Shown: positions 46,032 through 54,218 of the stretch, piece by piece
Position numbering within the stretch: position 1 is the first letter of the stretch
How the letters are laid out: the number at the start of each line of letters is the position of its first letter
NCBI GenBank assembly: GCA_018336195.1
Contig: JAGXQV010000056.1
Span: forward strand, 1 to 64,000
Origin: Sulfuricella sp.
Lineage (GTDB): Bacteria; Pseudomonadota; Gammaproteobacteria; Burkholderiales; Sulfuricellaceae
Direction: 5' to 3'
Length of the DNA stretch: 64,000 nucleotides
The notes under the pieces: model-generated
Database searches by the model: none
Told to the model about the DNA's origin: nothing
The model's input: only the letters and a program-made list of their open reading frames with translations
Program-made: the position numbers and the translations under genes

Positions 46032-46358
46032 ATGAAAGCACGTTGGATGGGTGTGGTTGCCGCTGCGGGTCTCATGGTTGCAGGTTCTGCCGTAGCTGCG
46101 GACGAAACCGCGCTGGCACAGAAGAGTGGTTGCATGGCTTGCCATCAGGTGGCTGCCAAGGTCGTTGGTCCGGCCTACAAAGACGTCGCCAAGAAGTATG
46201 CCGGCGATGCCAAGGCTCTGGACAATCTGACCAAGAAAGTGATCGCCGGCGGTACGGGCGTGTGGGGTCAGGTGCCGATGCCTCCCAAGGGCGGCAATGC
46301 TGCTACCAAAGACGAAGACATCAAGAAGATCGTCGCTTGGGTGCTCTCCCTCAAGTAA
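46032..46358 (+). CDS. Periplasmic class I cytochrome c (c551/c552 type)
   Basis: The 108-residue product has a signal peptide (cleavage near AVAADET), one haem motif CMACH near residue 36, and the distal Met in VPMPPK near residue 87. The ATG at 46032 is chosen because AGGAG lies 6 bases upstream; an earlier in-frame ATG at 46017 lacks one. Small c551-type carriers feed terminal oxidases or nitrite reductase. A terminator follows, and a HiPIP gene lies 200 bases downstream on the same strand. Confidence 0.93.
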   Translation: MKARWMGVVAAAGLMVAGSAVAADETALAQKSGCMACHQVAAKVVGPAYKDVAKKYAGDAKALDNLTKKVIAGGTGVWGQVPMPPKGGNAATKDEDIKKIVAWVLSLK

Positions 46359-46377
46359 TCTTCCTCGTGAAGAAAAT

Positions 46378-46401
46378 AGCCGGCCTAGTGCCGGCTTTTT
46401 T
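46378..46401 (+). terminator. Rho-independent terminator after cytochrome c
   Basis: AGCCGGC ctagt GCCGGCT followed by six T. Textbook intrinsic terminator 20 bases after the cytochrome stop. Confidence 0.93.
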
Positions 46402-46563
46402 ATTTCTGATTAGCGGCGCTTCACCACTTTTCCGACGCTTGATGGCTATTCGCGCAACGCGGAAAAGCTCATAATTACGGACTGCTTACCGACCTTAACG
46501 GCGGCGGGCAACAACGCAGTCCCGCAAGGGATCATCAACCGCATAGCGAAAAGGAAATCGATT

Positions 46564-46854
46564 GTGAAAGACAACCTCAAACCAGCTCGCCGCCAGTTTC
46601 TCAAAATGGGTGGTGCCGCCCTTGCCATGATCCCGGTCGCCGTCCTGAGCGGCAATGCCATTGCCGCCACCAACGCAGGGATGCGTACCTCGATGAAATA
46701 CCAGGACACGCCGAACGGCGACAAGGATTGCGCAAATTGTGTCCAATTCGTTCCGGGCAAGACCCCCAAGGATCTCGGCACCTGCAAGATATTCCCGGGC
46801 GACACGGAAATTTCTCCCAAGGCGTACTGCGCAGCCTGGGCGGCAAAACCGTAA
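46564..46854 (+). CDS. High-potential iron-sulfur protein (HiPIP)
   Basis: The 96-residue product starts at GTG 46564 with AAAGGAA upstream. It has a Tat signal (ARRQFLKMGGAALAMIPVAV) and a mature domain with four cysteines in HiPIP spacing: CANC, then TCK and YCA-AW near the end. HiPIPs carry a [4Fe-4S]3+/2+ cluster and act as periplasmic electron carriers in photosynthetic, iron- or sulfur-oxidising and denitrifying proteobacteria. It has its own terminator. The cytochrome c just upstream may share an electron-transfer chain with it. Confidence 0.95.
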   Translation: MKDNLKPARRQFLKMGGAALAMIPVAVLSGNAIAATNAGMRTSMKYQDTPNGDKDCANCVQFVPGKTPKDLGTCKIFPGDTEISPKAYCAAWAAKP

Positions 46855-46878
46855 AATTAGTGCCGGAGCCGACTCGGC

Positions 46879-46904
46879 AAGGCGCCCGCAAGGCGCCTTT
46901 TTTT
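46879..46904 (+). terminator. Rho-independent terminator after HiPIP
   Basis: AAGGCGCC cgcaa GGCGCCTT then a T-run. It touches the end of the convergent permease gene. Confidence 0.9.
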
Positions 46905-48306
46905 ATTTGCGGGCGGCGAGATTGCTATGGCGAATCGAATAGGTGAAATAGACGATCACGCCGATCAATAGCCACACCAGAAAACGCAGCCAGGTGGTGC
47001 TGGGCAGGAAAGCCATCAGCGCCGAACAGGAGAAAGCGCCAAGCAGCGGAAACACCGGATTGAGCGGATTCTTGAAGGGACGGTGCAAGTTGGGGTGACG
47101 GACGCGCAGGATGATGACCCCCAGACATACCAGCACAAAGGCGGCCAACGTGCCGATATTCACCAGTTCCGCCAAGGCACCCAGGGGGAACAGGCCGGCC
47201 ACTGCCGCCATGATGATGCCGCACAGCACGATCACGCGCACCGGGGTCTGGGTTTTCGGATGGACCTTGGAAAAAAACGGCGACATCAGCCCGTCCCGCG
47301 ACATGGCGAAGATGATCCGGGTCAGCCCGTAATACAGTACCAGCATCACCGTGGTCAGCCCGGCGATAACTCCGGTGGAAACCAGCGCGGAGGCCCAGTG
47401 ATAGCCCATCAGTTGCAGAGCGTGGGCGACCGGGGAGGAAACGCCCAGTTCGGTGTAGGGCACCACGCCGGTCAGCAATCCCGACACCACGATATACACC
47501 ACGGTACAGAAAGCCAGTGAGGCAATGATGCCGATCGGCACGTCGCGCTGGGGGTTCTTGGCTTCTTCGACCGCCGTGGATACGGCGTCGAAACCCACGT
47601 AGGCGAAAAACACCAGCGATGCGCCCGCCAGCACTCCTACGGTCTTGCCGTCCGGCAAGGTGTGGAACCACCCGTAGGGCATGAACGGTTGCCAATTTTC
47701 GGGATGGACGTTGAAGCCGGCGATACCGATGAAGACTAGGATCGTGATGAGCTTGACGCCCACCATCGCGGTATTGAGTTGGGAGCTTTGCTTCACGCCG
47801 ACGATCAACAGCCCCATCAGCGTCAGGATGACCGCGCTGGCGGGCAGGTTGATGATGCCGCCCAGTTCGGGCGCCTTGGTGAGCGCTTCCGGCAGCCCCA
47901 TGCCCATTGCCGAGAGCGCGTTGTTGAAATAGCCCGACCAGCCGTTGGCGACCGCCGACACCGCGATGCTGTATTCCAGCAGCAATATCCAGCCGATGAG
48001 CCAGGCGACTATCTCGCCGAACGCCGCATAACTGTAGCCATAGGCGCTGCCGCAACCGCCGATGGCAGCGGCGAGTTCCGCGTAGGCCAGCGCGGCGAAG
48101 GCGCAGGCAACGCCCGAAATTACGAAGGACAACACTACCGCCGGGCCGGATTGATGGGCGGCGGCGATGCCGGTCAGCACGAAAATCCCGGTACCGATAA
48201 TCGCCCCGATCCCCAGCAAGGTCAGGTCGACCGCAGTCAGGCACTTTTTCAGGCCGGTATCGCTGAACTCGTTGGGGGTGATCGGTTTGGTACGGAAAAT
48301 CTGCAT
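46903..48306 (-). CDS. APC-superfamily amino-acid permease
   Basis: The 467-residue product starts MQIFRTKPITPNEFSDTGLK, with GGAGGAG about 5 bases upstream; an in-frame start 15 bases earlier lacks this. It has about 12-14 membrane helices, and the consensus GIGAIIGTGIFVLTG in helix 1 marks the cationic amino-acid transporter (CAT/YhdG) branch of the APC family. The substrate is not determinable. It is convergent with HiPIP, with the shared terminator at their ends. Confidence 0.92.
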   Translation of the reverse strand: MQIFRTKPITPNEFSDTGLKKCLTAVDLTLLGIGAIIGTGIFVLTGIAAAHQSGPAVVLSFVISGVACAFAALAYAELAAAIGGCGSAYGYSYAAFGEIVAWLIGWILLLEYSIAVSAVANGWSGYFNNALSAMGMGLPEALTKAPELGGIINLPASAVILTLMGLLIVGVKQSSQLNTAMVGVKLITILVFIGIAGFNVHPENWQPFMPYGWFHTLPDGKTVGVLAGASLVFFAYVGFDAVSTAVEEAKNPQRDVPIGIIASLAFCTVVYIVVSGLLTGVVPYTELGVSSPVAHALQLMGYHWASALVSTGVIAGLTTVMLVLYYGLTRIIFAMSRDGLMSPFFSKVHPKTQTPVRVIVLCGIIMAAVAGLFPLGALAELVNIGTLAAFVLVCLGVIILRVRHPNLHRPFKNPLNPVFPLLGAFSCSALMAFLPSTTWLRFLVWLLIGVIVYFTYSIRHSNLAARK

Positions 48307-48336
48307 GGTTCTCCTCCTCAATAGTTTTTTGTTGGT

Positions 48337-48909
48337 TTAATCGCGGATGATCCGGCCGCTTGCCAAGTCATGGATGGTCGAGGGCTTTTTTTCTCGGCCG
48401 ATGCGCCCCGGCACCACCAGCACCTTACGCCCAAAGGCTTTCCGGCATGCCGCGGCGGTCTTGAGGGAAACATGTCCGGCCCGGTTGGCGCTGGTCGATA
48501 CCAGCGGCGAACCGAGTACCCGGCACAACGCCGCCGCGCCGGGATGGGCCGTGACGCGCACCGCTAGGGTCGGATGTTCGCCGCGCAGCCGGCGCCCGGT
48601 TTTTTTTCCTGCCGCCACCAGCCAGGTGTGCGGACCGGGCCAAGTTGCGCAGACCTGGCGCTGTTGGAGTTCGCTGAGCGGGGCAATGTAGCCGCGCAAT
48701 TGCTGCAGGGTAGCGGCAATCAGGATCAACCCTTTGTCCTGCGGACGCCCCTTGAGGCGCAGGAGACGCCGCACGGCGCCGGGATTGGCGGGGTCGCAGC
48801 CCAGCCCGAAACACGATTCGGTGGCATAAGCGATCAGCCCGCCGCGCCGGAAATGGGCGCGCAGGCGCTGCTGGAAGAAGGATGAAAGCGGGAGAGCGGG
48901 ATGTCCCAA
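48337..48909 (-). CDS. tsaC: Sua5/YciO/YrdC-family threonylcarbamoyl-AMP synthase
   Basis: The 190-residue protein carries the YrdC RNA-binding fold, with GGLIAYATESCFGLGCDP, KGRPQDKGLI and SPLVSTSANRAG, the TsaC nucleotide/threonine site. TsaC makes threonylcarbamoyl-AMP for t6A37 of ANN-reading tRNAs. Family members also include YciO; the short single-domain form with these motifs fits TsaC. It lies downstream of purE on the same strand. Confidence 0.92.
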   Translation of the reverse strand: MGHPALPLSSFFQQRLRAHFRRGGLIAYATESCFGLGCDPANPGAVRRLLRLKGRPQDKGLILIAATLQQLRGYIAPLSELQQRQVCATWPGPHTWLVAAGKKTGRRLRGEHPTLAVRVTAHPGAAALCRVLGSPLVSTSANRAGHVSLKTAAACRKAFGRKVLVVPGRIGREKKPSTIHDLASGRIIRD

Positions 48910-48932
48910 AGCGTGTTCTCCCGGTTCAGGAC

Positions 48933-49439
48933 TCAGCCTTTCAGCTTGTCCTGTAGAGCCTGATCCTTGGCGAGAATCTGCGCGGTATTGACGGCGCGCT
49001 CGTCCTTGAGCTTTTGCGCCAAGGCGGGATCGCCCAGGGCGAGGATCTGCGCGGCCAGATAGGCGGCGTTCTTCGCCCCGGCCTTGCCGATGGCGACGCA
49101 GGCTACGGGAATTCCCCCGGGCATCTGCACGGTGGAAAGCAGCGCGTCGAAACCGTTGAGCGGGCCGCCGTCCATCGGCACGCCGATCACCGGGCAGGTG
49201 GTGTGGGCAGCTACCGCGCCTGCCAGATGGGCGGCCAATCCCGCTGCGGCGACGAACACTTTGCAGCCGCGCTCTTCGGCGGATTTCACGAATTCCATGG
49301 TATTCGCCGGAGTACGGTGGGCGGAGGTGATTTTCACTTCCCAGGAAACTCCCAGGCTGGTGAGGGTATCGAGCGTGGCCTGCATCACGGGCAGGTCGGA
49401 GTCGGAACCCATCAGAACGGCGACGAACGGTGCGGTCAT
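48933..49439 (-). CDS. purE: 5-(carboxyamino)imidazole ribonucleotide mutase
   Basis: PurE rearranges N5-CAIR to CAIR in purine synthesis. The 168-residue product begins [20 protein letters not shown] and has [12 protein letters not shown], with the catalytic His, and the [28 protein letters not shown] block typical of class I PurE. The partner purK is not in the window. It lies between tsaC and dapF. Confidence 0.97.
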   Translation of the reverse strand: MTAPFVAVLMGSDSDLPVMQATLDTLTSLGVSWEVKITSAHRTPANTMEFVKSAEERGCKVFVAAAGLAAHLAGAVAAHTTCPVIGVPMDGGPLNGFDALLSTVQMPGGIPVACVAIGKAGAKNAAYLAAQILALGDPALAQKLKDERAVNTAQILAKDQALQDKLKG

Positions 49440-49469
49440 TTCAAGTCCTCGGAAACCAGATGAAAAAAG

Positions 49470-50309
49470 CTATTTTACCGGAACTTCCAACTCGCCTTCG
49501 AAAACCGTGGTGGCGGGGCCGGTCATCAGCACCGGCTGGCCCTCGCCGGCCCAGGCGATGGAGAGTTCGCCGCCGCGGGTGACCACCCGTACCGGGCTGT
49601 CGAGCAGGCCGCGCGCCAGCCCGGCCACCGCCGCCGCACAAGCGCCGGTGCCGCACGCCAGGGTTTCGCCGGAACCGCGCTCGAAAACGCGCAGCTGGAT
49701 GGCATGACGATCCAGCACCTGCATGAAACCGGCGTTGACGCGCATCGGGAAGCGCGGGTGGGTTTCCACCTGCGGGCCGACTGCGCCAACCGGATAGGCA
49801 TCGGCATCCTCGACCAGCGTCACCGCGTGGGGATTGCCCATCGATACCGCGCTGATTTCCAGAGTCGTGCCGGCCAGTTCCAGCGGATAAGTGACGGCGC
49901 GCTGCGTCGCGACGAAGGGAATATCCGCCGGCTCGAAACGCGGCGCGCCCATGTTGACCGTCACTTCGCCGTTGGCTTCGAGACGCGGCACGATGATCCC
50001 GGAAGCGGTCTCGACGCGAATCTCGCGCTTGGCGGTTAGCCCTTTCTCATGGACGAAGCGCACGAAGCAGCGCGCGCCGTTGCCGCATTGCTCCACCTCG
50101 CCGCCGTCGGCGTTAAAAATCCGGTAACGGAAATCCACATCGGTGCGGCTGGGCTTTTCCGCCAGCAGGATCTGGTCGCAACCCACCCCGAAATGGCGGT
50201 CGGCGATGAAGCGGAACTGGGCGGACGTCAACTCGACAAGTTGCGAAATCGCGTCGAACACCACGAAATCGTTGCCGAGGCCGTGCATTTTGGTGAATTT
50301 CAAGCGCAT
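49470..50309 (-). CDS. dapF: Diaminopimelate epimerase
   Basis: DapF interconverts LL- and meso-diaminopimelate for lysine and peptidoglycan. From ATG 50309 ([19 protein letters not shown]) it has 279 residues. The two catalytic cysteines are visible in EQCGNGARC and [13 protein letters not shown] one codon upstream is not needed. It lies immediately downstream of the hicAB locus on the same strand. Confidence 0.97.
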   Translation of the reverse strand: MRLKFTKMHGLGNDFVVFDAISQLVELTSAQFRFIADRHFGVGCDQILLAEKPSRTDVDFRYRIFNADGGEVEQCGNGARCFVRFVHEKGLTAKREIRVETASGIIVPRLEANGEVTVNMGAPRFEPADIPFVATQRAVTYPLELAGTTLEISAVSMGNPHAVTLVEDADAYPVGAVGPQVETHPRFPMRVNAGFMQVLDRHAIQLRVFERGSGETLACGTGACAAAVAGLARGLLDSPVRVVTRGGELSIAWAGEGQPVLMTGPATTVFEGELEVPVK

Positions 50310-50343
50310 CAAAAGTCTTTCACGAATAAGGGTAAAGAAGGGG

Positions 50344-50676
50344 TCAGACAGCTATGCCGAAATCCTCAGCCAGACGCTCGGTAATCAGGGTATTCAAACT
50401 CTTGTTTTCATGACGTGCGGCAACCGCCAGGGCGCGGTGCAATTCGGGTTTCATGCGCAACACCAGTTTGCCGGAAAAGGGTTTTTCCGGCTCAATTTCC
50501 GATTCCTTGCAAAAATTCAGATAGTCGTCCACCGAATCCTGGAAAGCCTGTTTAAGCTCATCCACGGATTTTCCCTGAAAGGTGACAGCCCCTTTCGCCA
50601 GGAGCACGTCCCCATGAAAAATTCCGGCCTCATCATCAAATTTGACCGCCCCAAAATAACCCATGTAACTCATCAT
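50344..50676 (-). CDS. hicB: HicB-family antitoxin
   Basis: The 110-residue product has an N-terminal HicB partial RNase-H-like domain (about 1-60: [33 protein letters not shown]) and a C-terminal ribbon-helix-helix ([20 protein letters not shown]). HicB neutralises the HicA mRNA interferase and represses the operon. The start ATGATG overlaps the hicA stop (TGA at 50673-50675). The gene is intact, although the toxin frame upstream has an early stop. Confidence 0.92.
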   Translation of the reverse strand: MMSYMGYFGAVKFDDEAGIFHGDVLLAKGAVTFQGKSVDELKQAFQDSVDDYLNFCKESEIEPEKPFSGKLVLRMKPELHRALAVAARHENKSLNTLITERLAEDFGIAV

Positions 50677-50927
50677 GGCTCGACCCCCGCATCCTTCAAG
50701 AATTTGCGCACGGATTCGACTGCGCCCTTGTTGGTTTCCTTCTGAGGATGGGGACGATGAAATACACCCGGCACCCCATTCAGCAGAAAACGCACCCTCG
50801 AACCCGCTCCTTCGGATTCCCTTGCGCCTAAACTTTCCAACATGACTTCGATGTCTTTCCAAAAAATATTGGACAACGGCGGATCGACAAAAATTGCTTA
50901 CAAGGTTTTCCGGTGTTTGCTGTTCAT
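50673..50927 (-). pseudogene. hicA: hicA toxin with in-frame TAA at codon 10
   Basis: From ATG 50927 the minus strand reads MNSKHRKTL, then TAA (50898-50900), then in the same frame AIFVDPPLSNIFWKDIEVML and on to GSRVRFLLNGVPGVFHRPHP. MNSKHRKTLEAIF-x-D-P is the usual start of this HicA subfamily, so a single GAA-to-TAA change explains the break. The remaining 67 codons after TTG 50876 are intact, including the HRPHPQKE block, and could be translated only from a poor start (TTG without a ribosome-binding site, or an internal ATG). HicA cleaves mRNA; this copy is probably inactive or reduced. Confidence 0.8.
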
Positions 50928-50936
50928 GGTCCGATT

Positions 50937-50957
50937 ATAGTATCAAATGATAGTATC
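50937..50957. promoter_or_regulatory. hicAB promoter/operator with direct repeats
   Basis: On the plus strand, ATAGTATC occurs twice (50937-50944 and 50950-50957), 13 bases apart. On the minus strand this contains a TATAAT -10 box ten bases upstream of the hicA ATG. The repeat spacing is compatible with binding by the HicB RHH domain. Confidence 0.5.
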
Positions 50958-50971
50958 TTGTGCGTCTGAAT

Positions 50972-51385
50972 TTAACCGCACAACGCCACATAATCCTTGT
51001 AAATACAGCGATCCATCACCACCGTCAGGCCGGCGTCGCGGGCGCGTTGCGCCGCAGCCTCGTTGACGATGCCTTCCTGGATCCAGATGGCGGGGATGCC
51101 CAGGGCGATACATTCATCGACCAGCGCATCGAGATGCTCGGCGGCGCGGAAGGCATCGACCAGGTCGATTCGGTCCGGCACGTCGGAAAGCTTTGCGTAA
51201 CATTTTTCACCCAGCACTTCTGCGGTCGCCGGGCGTACCGGCACGATGCGGTAGCCGTAGCCCTGCATGGCCCGTGCCACCACGTAGCTGGGGCGGTCTG
51301 GCTTGGGCGAGAGGCCCACCACGGCGATGGTCTTGATGCGCCCCAAGAGTTCGCACAGTTCGGCGGAAGAGGGATTGGCAAACAT
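50972..51385 (-). CDS. CoA-binding protein (YccU type)
   Basis: The 137-residue product is a single CoA_binding Rossmann domain: IKTIAVVGLSPKPDRPSYVV near the N-terminus with the nucleotide-binding glycine, VPVRPATAEVLGEKCYAKLSDVP, and IPAIWIQEGIVNEAA. Such stand-alone proteins resemble the N-terminal domain of succinyl-CoA synthetase alpha. The role is not established. It is separated from the methyltransferase upstream by one base, so the two are probably cotranscribed. Confidence 0.9.
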   Translation of the reverse strand: MFANPSSAELCELLGRIKTIAVVGLSPKPDRPSYVVARAMQGYGYRIVPVRPATAEVLGEKCYAKLSDVPDRIDLVDAFRAAEHLDALVDECIALGIPAIWIQEGIVNEAAAQRARDAGLTVVMDRCIYKDYVALCG

Positions 51386-51386
51386 T

Positions 51387-52049
51387 TCAGCGGGTTCCCC
51401 ATATCAGTAAATGCCGGTCGCTCACTGCCGCGATGTTGAGATGGGCGAGGCCGGCGCTAGCCAGCTGCGCCCGCACTTCGTCGGGACGATAGGCGGCCAG
51501 CAGGGAATTGTAAAAATCGCGGCGCAGCACTTCCGGTGCGTCGTCGGCATAGCGCGTGGTCAACTCCGCGGCCTCGTCGAGCGAAGCCGGGCGCAACAGG
51601 TCCATCACCGCCAGCGGCGCACCGGGCTTGGCCACTTGGGCGACGGTGTCCCACAACACGGAGGGGTCATTGAGGTGATGGAGCAGGCTGTTGCTGACCA
51701 CGGCGTCCCAGGCCTGGCTGGGCAGATCGGGGTCGGGCAGGTAATGTTGTTCGAGGGCGATCCGGTCATCCAGGCCGTTGCGGATGGCGGCCTGCCGCCC
51801 CAGTTCCAGCATCGCCGGCGCGCCGTCGATGCCCACGAAAGAGGCCTGCGGCAATGCCCGCGCGAAACGCAGGGTGATATCCGCCGGGCCGCAGCCCAGG
51901 TCGAGCACGCGGCCGGTTGCGAAGGCCGGGAAAAGACGGCGGAAATGCCCGACGAAGGCGTCGTGCGGCGCGCTGAAATCGGCGTCGGCATAGGCTTGCG
52001 CCTGTGCCGCATCGTCCATCAAATCGGGTTCGGGGGTGCGGGAAAGCAT
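51387..52049 (-). CDS. Class I SAM-dependent methyltransferase
   Basis: The 220-residue product has the SAM-binding motif I (GRVLDLGCGPADITLRFA, about residues 42-59), motif II with FVGIDGAPAMLELGR, and WDAVVSNSLLHHLNDP. It resembles methyltransferase type 11/12 enzymes; the substrate is unknown. It is upstream of the CoA-binding gene, almost without a gap. It is preceded by a repeat-containing gap. Confidence 0.87.
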   Translation of the reverse strand: MLSRTPEPDLMDDAAQAQAYADADFSAPHDAFVGHFRRLFPAFATGRVLDLGCGPADITLRFARALPQASFVGIDGAPAMLELGRQAAIRNGLDDRIALEQHYLPDPDLPSQAWDAVVSNSLLHHLNDPSVLWDTVAQVAKPGAPLAVMDLLRPASLDEAAELTTRYADDAPEVLRRDFYNSLLAAYRPDEVRAQLASAGLAHLNIAAVSDRHLLIWGTR

Positions 52050-52112
52050 GGTTGGGCCAGTTGCGGGAAGGATGGTGGATTATACGGCGGCAAGCACCGC
52101 CAAATCCAATCC

Positions 52113-52250
52113 TAGGAGTCCTGTCGGACTTAAAGGAAATCGGCTGCAAATTTGTCTGTCCTCGCCCAGCCGAATTTTGCGAGCAGCCGCTACGCGGCTT
52201 GCCTGCGAACCCCGATGCGCTTCGATTCTTCAAGTCCGACAGGCTCCTAA
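52113..52250. repeat. Short element with terminal inverted repeats (MITE-like)
   Basis: Left terminus TAGGAGTCCTGTCGGACTTA (52113-52132) and right terminus, read on the minus strand, TAGGAGCCTGTCGGACTTGA (52231-52250) match except for one inserted base and one or two substitutions. The interior has nested hairpins (GCAGCCGC tac GCGGC) and no coding capacity. The total length of about 138 bases suits a miniature inverted-repeat element. Confidence 0.7.
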
Positions 52251-52274
52251 TGTGTTGATTTGCGCCTTAATAAC

Positions 52275-52323
52275 AGATTAAAATGGTAAGGTATATTTTA
52301 CAATCCACTTTAAGGAGTTTTAC
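52275..52323 (+). promoter_or_regulatory. Likely promoter of the DUF2249 gene
   Basis: An AT-rich stretch follows the inverted-repeat element, with TAAAAT and ATTTTA arms about 10 bases apart and an AAGGAG ribosome-binding site at 52311-52316, seven bases before the ATG. The arms could be an operator; I cannot assign the regulator. Confidence 0.4.
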
Positions 52324-52584
52324 ATGTCCCATTCCTGCGCCAACATCATTTCCGCCGATATGCTCTACCCCTTCGATGCGCGTGGCGTTGCCAAGCGTTT
52401 CCGCCATGCCGCGATTTTCGGCGCGCTCGATTCGCTCCATCCCGGCGAGACCATGCGTTTCGTCAACGACCACGACCCCCTGCCGCTGCTCGCCCAACTG
52501 CAGGATCGCTATGGCGACGGCATCAACATCGCCTATGTGCAGCGCGAGCCGGGCGGCATCATGATTGATTTCACGCGCAGATAA
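52324..52584 (+). CDS. DUF2249 domain protein
   Basis: The 86-residue single-domain product (DARGVAKRFRHAAIFGALDS, GETMRFVNDHDPLPLLAQL, YVQREPGGIMIDFTR) is a DUF2249 domain of SirA/TusA-like fold. It lacks the Cys of TusA. DUF2249 proteins occur near denitrification and nitrosative-stress genes in several proteobacteria, but no such genes are here. It stands between a MITE-like element and ftsX (convergent). Confidence 0.88.
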   Translation: MSHSCANIISADMLYPFDARGVAKRFRHAAIFGALDSLHPGETMRFVNDHDPLPLLAQLQDRYGDGINIAYVQREPGGIMIDFTRR

Positions 52585-52603
52585 TCGTTCTTTTCCGAAA
52601 TGG

Positions 52604-52667
52604 CGTAGGTTCGCTTGCCCCCTATGGGCAAGCGGCAGGGCTGCGCGCCATGTTAGCGCGGCCTACG
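52604..52667. repeat. Double-hairpin palindromic repeat with CGTAGG/CCTACG ends
   Basis: CGTAGG (52604-52609) and CCTACG (52662-52667) bracket two hairpins, GCTTGCCC/GGGCAAGC and GCGCGCC/GCGCGGC (imperfect). On the minus strand the TAG inside the terminal CGTAGG (52663-52665) is the ftsX stop codon. Confidence 0.8.
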
Positions 52668-53568
52668 AGAAAATCTCGCGAAGGTGACGGCCGACCGCCA
52701 GATAGGCGCCCATCCACCCCAGCACGGTAGCGAACAGCAGCAGGGCGAGGATGTCGGGCGTTGCGGGAAGGGCGAGCTGGAAATTCAGGTCGTACAGCGC
52801 TGCCAGACGGGTGATGGCGTCGTTGAGCAGGCGGAAAGCGCCGGCTACCACCAGCCAGGCAATCGCACCGCCGGCGCCGCCCTGGATGGCGCCGTGGTAG
52901 AGGAAAGGCCGGCGCACGAAGGCGTCGGTGGCGCCGATCAGGCTGCTGACCTCGATTTCCTCGCGCTGCGAGAGGATTTGCAGGCGAATGGTATTGCCGA
53001 TAATCACCACCAGTGCGAACCCCAGCAATACCGCGAGCAGGGTAACCCCTTCGCGTCCCAGTTGCAGCATGGCATGGAGGCGTTTCACCCAGGCTTCGTC
53101 GAGCAGCACCGTTTCCACTTTGGGTAACTTGCGCAACTCCTCGCCGAGTTTGGTGATCGCGGGTGCGTCGGTGGAAGCGGGGCGAACCGTGATGACGTCG
53201 GGGAGCGGGTTTTTATCCAGACCGGCGGTGACGTCGCCCACCCCGGCGCTGCGGTTGAGTTCCTGCAAGGCCTGATCGCGCGGGATAAAGGTAAATTCGG
53301 CGATGTCCTCGCGCTTTCTCAATTTGGCTTGCAGGTCGTTGATGGCCTCGGCGTTGGCCGTGGCGGTCAGCACCACGGTGATTAGCGGCTCGCCCTGGGC
53401 GTGGTTGGCCAGTCCCTGAATGTTGACGAGCAAGGAGTACAGTCCGGCGGGCAGGCTGAGCGCCACGCCGATCACCAGGGCCGTCAACAGGCTGGCAAAG
53501 GGGGTGCGGGCGAAGTGCCGCAAGACGCCGGCCAGCGCGGCCCGATGCTGGATCAGCCAGACGCTCAT
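52663..53568 (-). CDS. ftsX: Cell division protein FtsX
   Basis: FtsX is the membrane subunit of FtsEX, which couples ATP hydrolysis to peptidoglycan hydrolase activation at the septum. The 301-residue product starts [20 protein letters not shown] and has four membrane helices (about 25-45, 175-195, 225-245, 270-290) with a periplasmic domain between the first two. The start overlaps the ftsE stop by four bases. Its TAG stop comes from the terminus of a palindromic repeat, so the last residues (REIFS) may have been reset. Confidence 0.95.
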   Translation of the reverse strand: MSVWLIQHRAALAGVLRHFARTPFASLLTALVIGVALSLPAGLYSLLVNIQGLANHAQGEPLITVVLTATANAEAINDLQAKLRKREDIAEFTFIPRDQALQELNRSAGVGDVTAGLDKNPLPDVITVRPASTDAPAITKLGEELRKLPKVETVLLDEAWVKRLHAMLQLGREGVTLLAVLLGFALVVIIGNTIRLQILSQREEIEVSSLIGATDAFVRRPFLYHGAIQGGAGGAIAWLVVAGAFRLLNDAITRLAALYDLNFQLALPATPDILALLLFATVLGWMGAYLAVGRHLREIFS

Positions 53569-54218
53569 GATGCCAGCTTCCCGTGGTCGAGGGTCAGCAG
53601 GCGGGCGTTCAGGTCGCGCGCGGTCTGCGGGTCGGGGGTGGCGATCACGATGGTGACGCCGACCTGGTTGAAGGATTTGAACATTTCCAGAATGTCGTGG
53701 GCGTAATTGGCGTCGAGGTTGCCGGTCGGTTCGTCGGCAAGCAGGATGGACGGGCGGTTGACGATAGCGCGGGCGATGCACAGGCGTTGCTGCTCGCCGC
53801 CGGAAAGCGCTACCGGGAAGGATTTCTCGCGGTCGAGCAGGCCCACCTTGTCGAGCGCGGCGCGCACCCGCTTGGCCGATTCCGCCGGGTCGAAGCCGGC
53901 AATGTGCAGCGGCAGCAGGACGTTTTCATAAGCGGTGCGGTTGTAGAGCAGCTTGTGATCCTGAAAGATCAAGCCGATGTTGCGGCGCAGGAAGGGAATC
54001 GCGCTACGCCGGATCTGCCCGATGTTCTGGCCGTTCACCACCACGCTGCCGTTGCTGGGCGTCTCGATGGCGGCGACGAGCTTCAGCAGGGTGCTTTTGC
54101 CCGCCCCGGAATGTCCGGTGACGCACACCATTTCGCCCGGCTCGATGGAAAAGGTCAGGTCGCGCAGCGCCTCGTAACCACCGGGATAGCGCTTGCTGAC
54201 CTGGCTAAACGCGATCAT
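53565..54218 (-). CDS. ftsE: Cell division ATPase FtsE
   Basis: The 217-residue ABC ATPase has Walker [10 protein letters not shown], signature [15 protein letters not shown], and Walker [13 protein letters not shown]. It pairs with FtsX. Overlaps of four bases on both sides (ftsY and ftsX) show the conserved ftsYEX operon. Confidence 0.97.
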   Translation of the reverse strand: MIAFSQVSKRYPGGYEALRDLTFSIEPGEMVCVTGHSGAGKSTLLKLVAAIETPSNGSVVVNGQNIGQIRRSAIPFLRRNIGLIFQDHKLLYNRTAYENVLLPLHIAGFDPAESAKRVRAALDKVGLLDREKSFPVALSGGEQQRLCIARAIVNRPSILLADEPTGNLDANYAHDILEMFKSFNQVGVTIVIATPDPQTARDLNARLLTLDHGKLAS

